From assembly GCA_025934595.1 (NCBI GenBank), contig JAICXU010000180.1, forward strand, positions 1 through 6,679: a DNA stretch of 6,679 nucleotides, in the 5' to 3' direction. The number at the start of each line of letters is the position of its first letter. The stretch's first letter is position 1. The stretch is from Polyangiaceae bacterium. GTDB taxonomy: Bacteria; Myxococcota_A; Polyangia; Polyangiales; Polyangiaceae. A program made the position numbers and the translations under genes. Under the pieces are notes generated by a model that made no database searches, was not told the DNA's origin, and saw only the letters and a program-made list of their open reading frames with translations. Shown piece after piece: positions 5,878 to 6,679 of the stretch.

Positions 5878-6555
5878 CTACCACTGCTGGGGCGCGCGCG
5901 GCGGACCACCGCCTTCGTCTTGCTGGGGGAGAAGCGCGCGCACATTTTGGACGGCGAACATTCCGAGGAGCAGGAGCGCCCACCAGTCGCTGGGGTCGGT
6001 GACGAGCACGAAGAGGCCGATCAGCACGGCGACGACGACCGACACGTAATGCGCGGCCCGAATGCCGGGCGCGCCTTTGAAGTGTGCGAGCGCTGCGGCG
6101 AGCGCGTTGCCGCCGTCGAGCGGAATCATCGGGAGCAGATTGAGCGCGCCCCAGACGAGGTTCACGTAGATGACCATCTCGAGCACGTCGCGCGCGAGCG
6201 CAGGCAGGCCGCTCGACACGAGGAGCGGCGCTCCCAAATAAAGCGCGCCGCCGATCACGATGCCGACGAGCGGGCCCGCGACGCTGATGACGATGCGCTT
6301 CACCGTACCGACGTTTTTGTGAGCCCACGACGTGGTGCCGCCCATGCCGTGAAGATCGATGCGAGGCGTAAGACCGAACGCGATGCCGGAGAGGGCGTGC
6401 CCGAGCTCGTGCGCGAGCACCGATACGAACACGATGACGACCCACGCGAGAACACGCGGCACGTTGAAGGGGCCTTGGGCGCTGAGGAGCAGCGCCATGA
6501 AGAAAAAAGGCGCGTGGACCGTGACCGGAATGTTTCCGAGCGAAAATCGCATCAT
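5878..6555 (-). CDS. M50-family (site-2-protease-like) intramembrane metalloprotease
   Basis: A compact intramembrane zinc protease of 225 residues. HELGH (49-53) supplies two zinc-binding histidines and the catalytic glutamate within helix 2. AGPLVG (93-98) follows in helix 3. NLLPMIPLDGG (139-149) gives the third zinc ligand, D147, with the N-x-x-P turn usual in this family. Hydrophobic segments fall at about 15-27, 34-58, 85-112, 121-142, 170-186 and 190-203. No PDZ or CBS domain is present. The tail (about 208-225) is rich in Gln, Gly and Pro. The frame stays open 30 codons further upstream, but the ATG at 6555 is preferred because AGGGGAA precedes it and the added residues look non-coding; a second ATG follows at 6552. 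Members cleave membrane proteins such as anti-sigma factors; the target here is unknown. It precedes the TerB-like gene by 9 bases. Confidence 0.92.
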   Translation of the reverse strand: MMRFSLGNIPVTVHAPFFFMALLLSAQGPFNVPRVLAWVVIVFVSVLAHELGHALSGIAFGLTPRIDLHGMGGTTSWAHKNVGTVKRIVISVAGPLVGIVIGGALYLGAPLLVSSGLPALARDVLEMVIYVNLVWGALNLLPMIPLDGGNALAAALAHFKGAPGIRAAHYVSVVVAVLIGLFVLVTDPSDWWALLLLGMFAVQNVRALLPQQDEGGGPPRAPQQW

Positions 6556-6560
6556 CGCGT

Positions 6561-6567
6561 TTCCCCT
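6561..6567 (-). promoter_or_regulatory. Shine-Dalgarno for the M50 protease start
   Basis: AGGGGAA on the minus strand has its G-run ending 7 bases before the ATG at 6555 and 10 before the ATG at 6552. It supports the short protein beginning MMRFSLGNIPV over the 30-residue longer version starting at 6645. Confidence 0.65.
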
Positions 6568-6631
6568 ATCTATCCTTAAGACCGCGCGAGCCGCCTGGAA
6601 ATGGGTGCTTTTTTCGTGGTAAGCGAAGCGT

Positions 6632-6679
6632 GTGGTCAAAGTCACTCAACATGCCCCCGGCGGCAACATCCGGCCGTTC
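6632..6679 (+). CDS. Possible start of a rightward gene, cut by the window edge
   Basis: After an in-frame TAA at 6620-6622, a GTG at 6632 opens a frame with no stop to the end of the window. It reads VVKVTQHAPGGNIRPF, and 12 of its 16 codons end in G or C, like the real genes here. An alternative ATG at 6651 in another frame has a poorer codon pattern. There is no good Shine-Dalgarno, and 16 codons are too few to judge, so this is only a candidate. If real, it is divergent from the M50 protease gene with about 76 bases between them, and that gap would have to hold both promoters. I see no clear promoter boxes there. Confidence 0.25.
   Translation, partial: MVKVTQHAPGGNIRPF

Noticed and set aside
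5635..6579. 314-codon open frame on the plus strand
   Set aside because: It is antisense to the TerB-like and M50 genes. The product is rich in Arg, Glu, Asp and His with no hydrophobic core or motif.
6556..6645. Thirty-residue N-terminal extension of the M50 protease
   Set aside because: A strong AGGGGAA precedes the ATG at 6555, and the extension lacks family character.

Overview
The window is a compact, gene-dense piece of a high-GC bacterial chromosome. Nine protein genes can be supported (one cut by the left edge), plus a doubtful tenth cut by the right edge. Codons end overwhelmingly in G or C. The lipoprotein carries short 'VDAG' and 'GDAG' linkers after its lipobox. This style, together with the mix of genes, fits a myxobacterium-like deltaproteobacterium (Polyangia type), but no rRNA or marker gene confirms it. 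There is no mobile element, CRISPR array, tRNA or rRNA. Almost all of the sequence is coding; the longest non-coding stretch is about 120 bases at the right end.

Layout from left to right: (1) A leftward set, reading from position 1521 down to 1: a small six-helix membrane protein with INSIG-like features, a DUF47/PhoU-like accessory protein, and the start of a PiT-family phosphate transporter. The last two are a classic pair for low-affinity phosphate uptake. (2) A rightward lipoprotein of unknown function (1548-2363), divergent from that set. (3) Leftward purE-purK (4084 to 2353), the two-step ATP-dependent route from AIR to CAIR in purine synthesis. (4) A rightward MFS transporter (4124-5395), divergent from purE. 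(5) A leftward pair, an intramembrane M50/site-2-type protease followed by a TerB-like protein (6555 to 5344). (6) A short right-hand end that may hold the start of a rightward gene.

Neighbouring genes are packed tightly. Both convergent junctions overlap (11 bases for lipoprotein/purK and 52 bases for MFS/TerB), and both divergent junctions are under 40 bases, so promoters probably lie partly inside neighbouring genes. I see no convincing intrinsic terminator.

No obviously new multi-gene system is present. The points most worth a second look are: an 8-base tandem duplication that seems to have split the start of the INSIG-like gene into a three-codon mini-ORF overlapping a GTG start; the internal repeat and INSIG-like C-terminus of that protein; the 52-base antiparallel coding overlap in which the third codon positions face each other; and an atypical, hairpin-bearing linker in the MFS gene.
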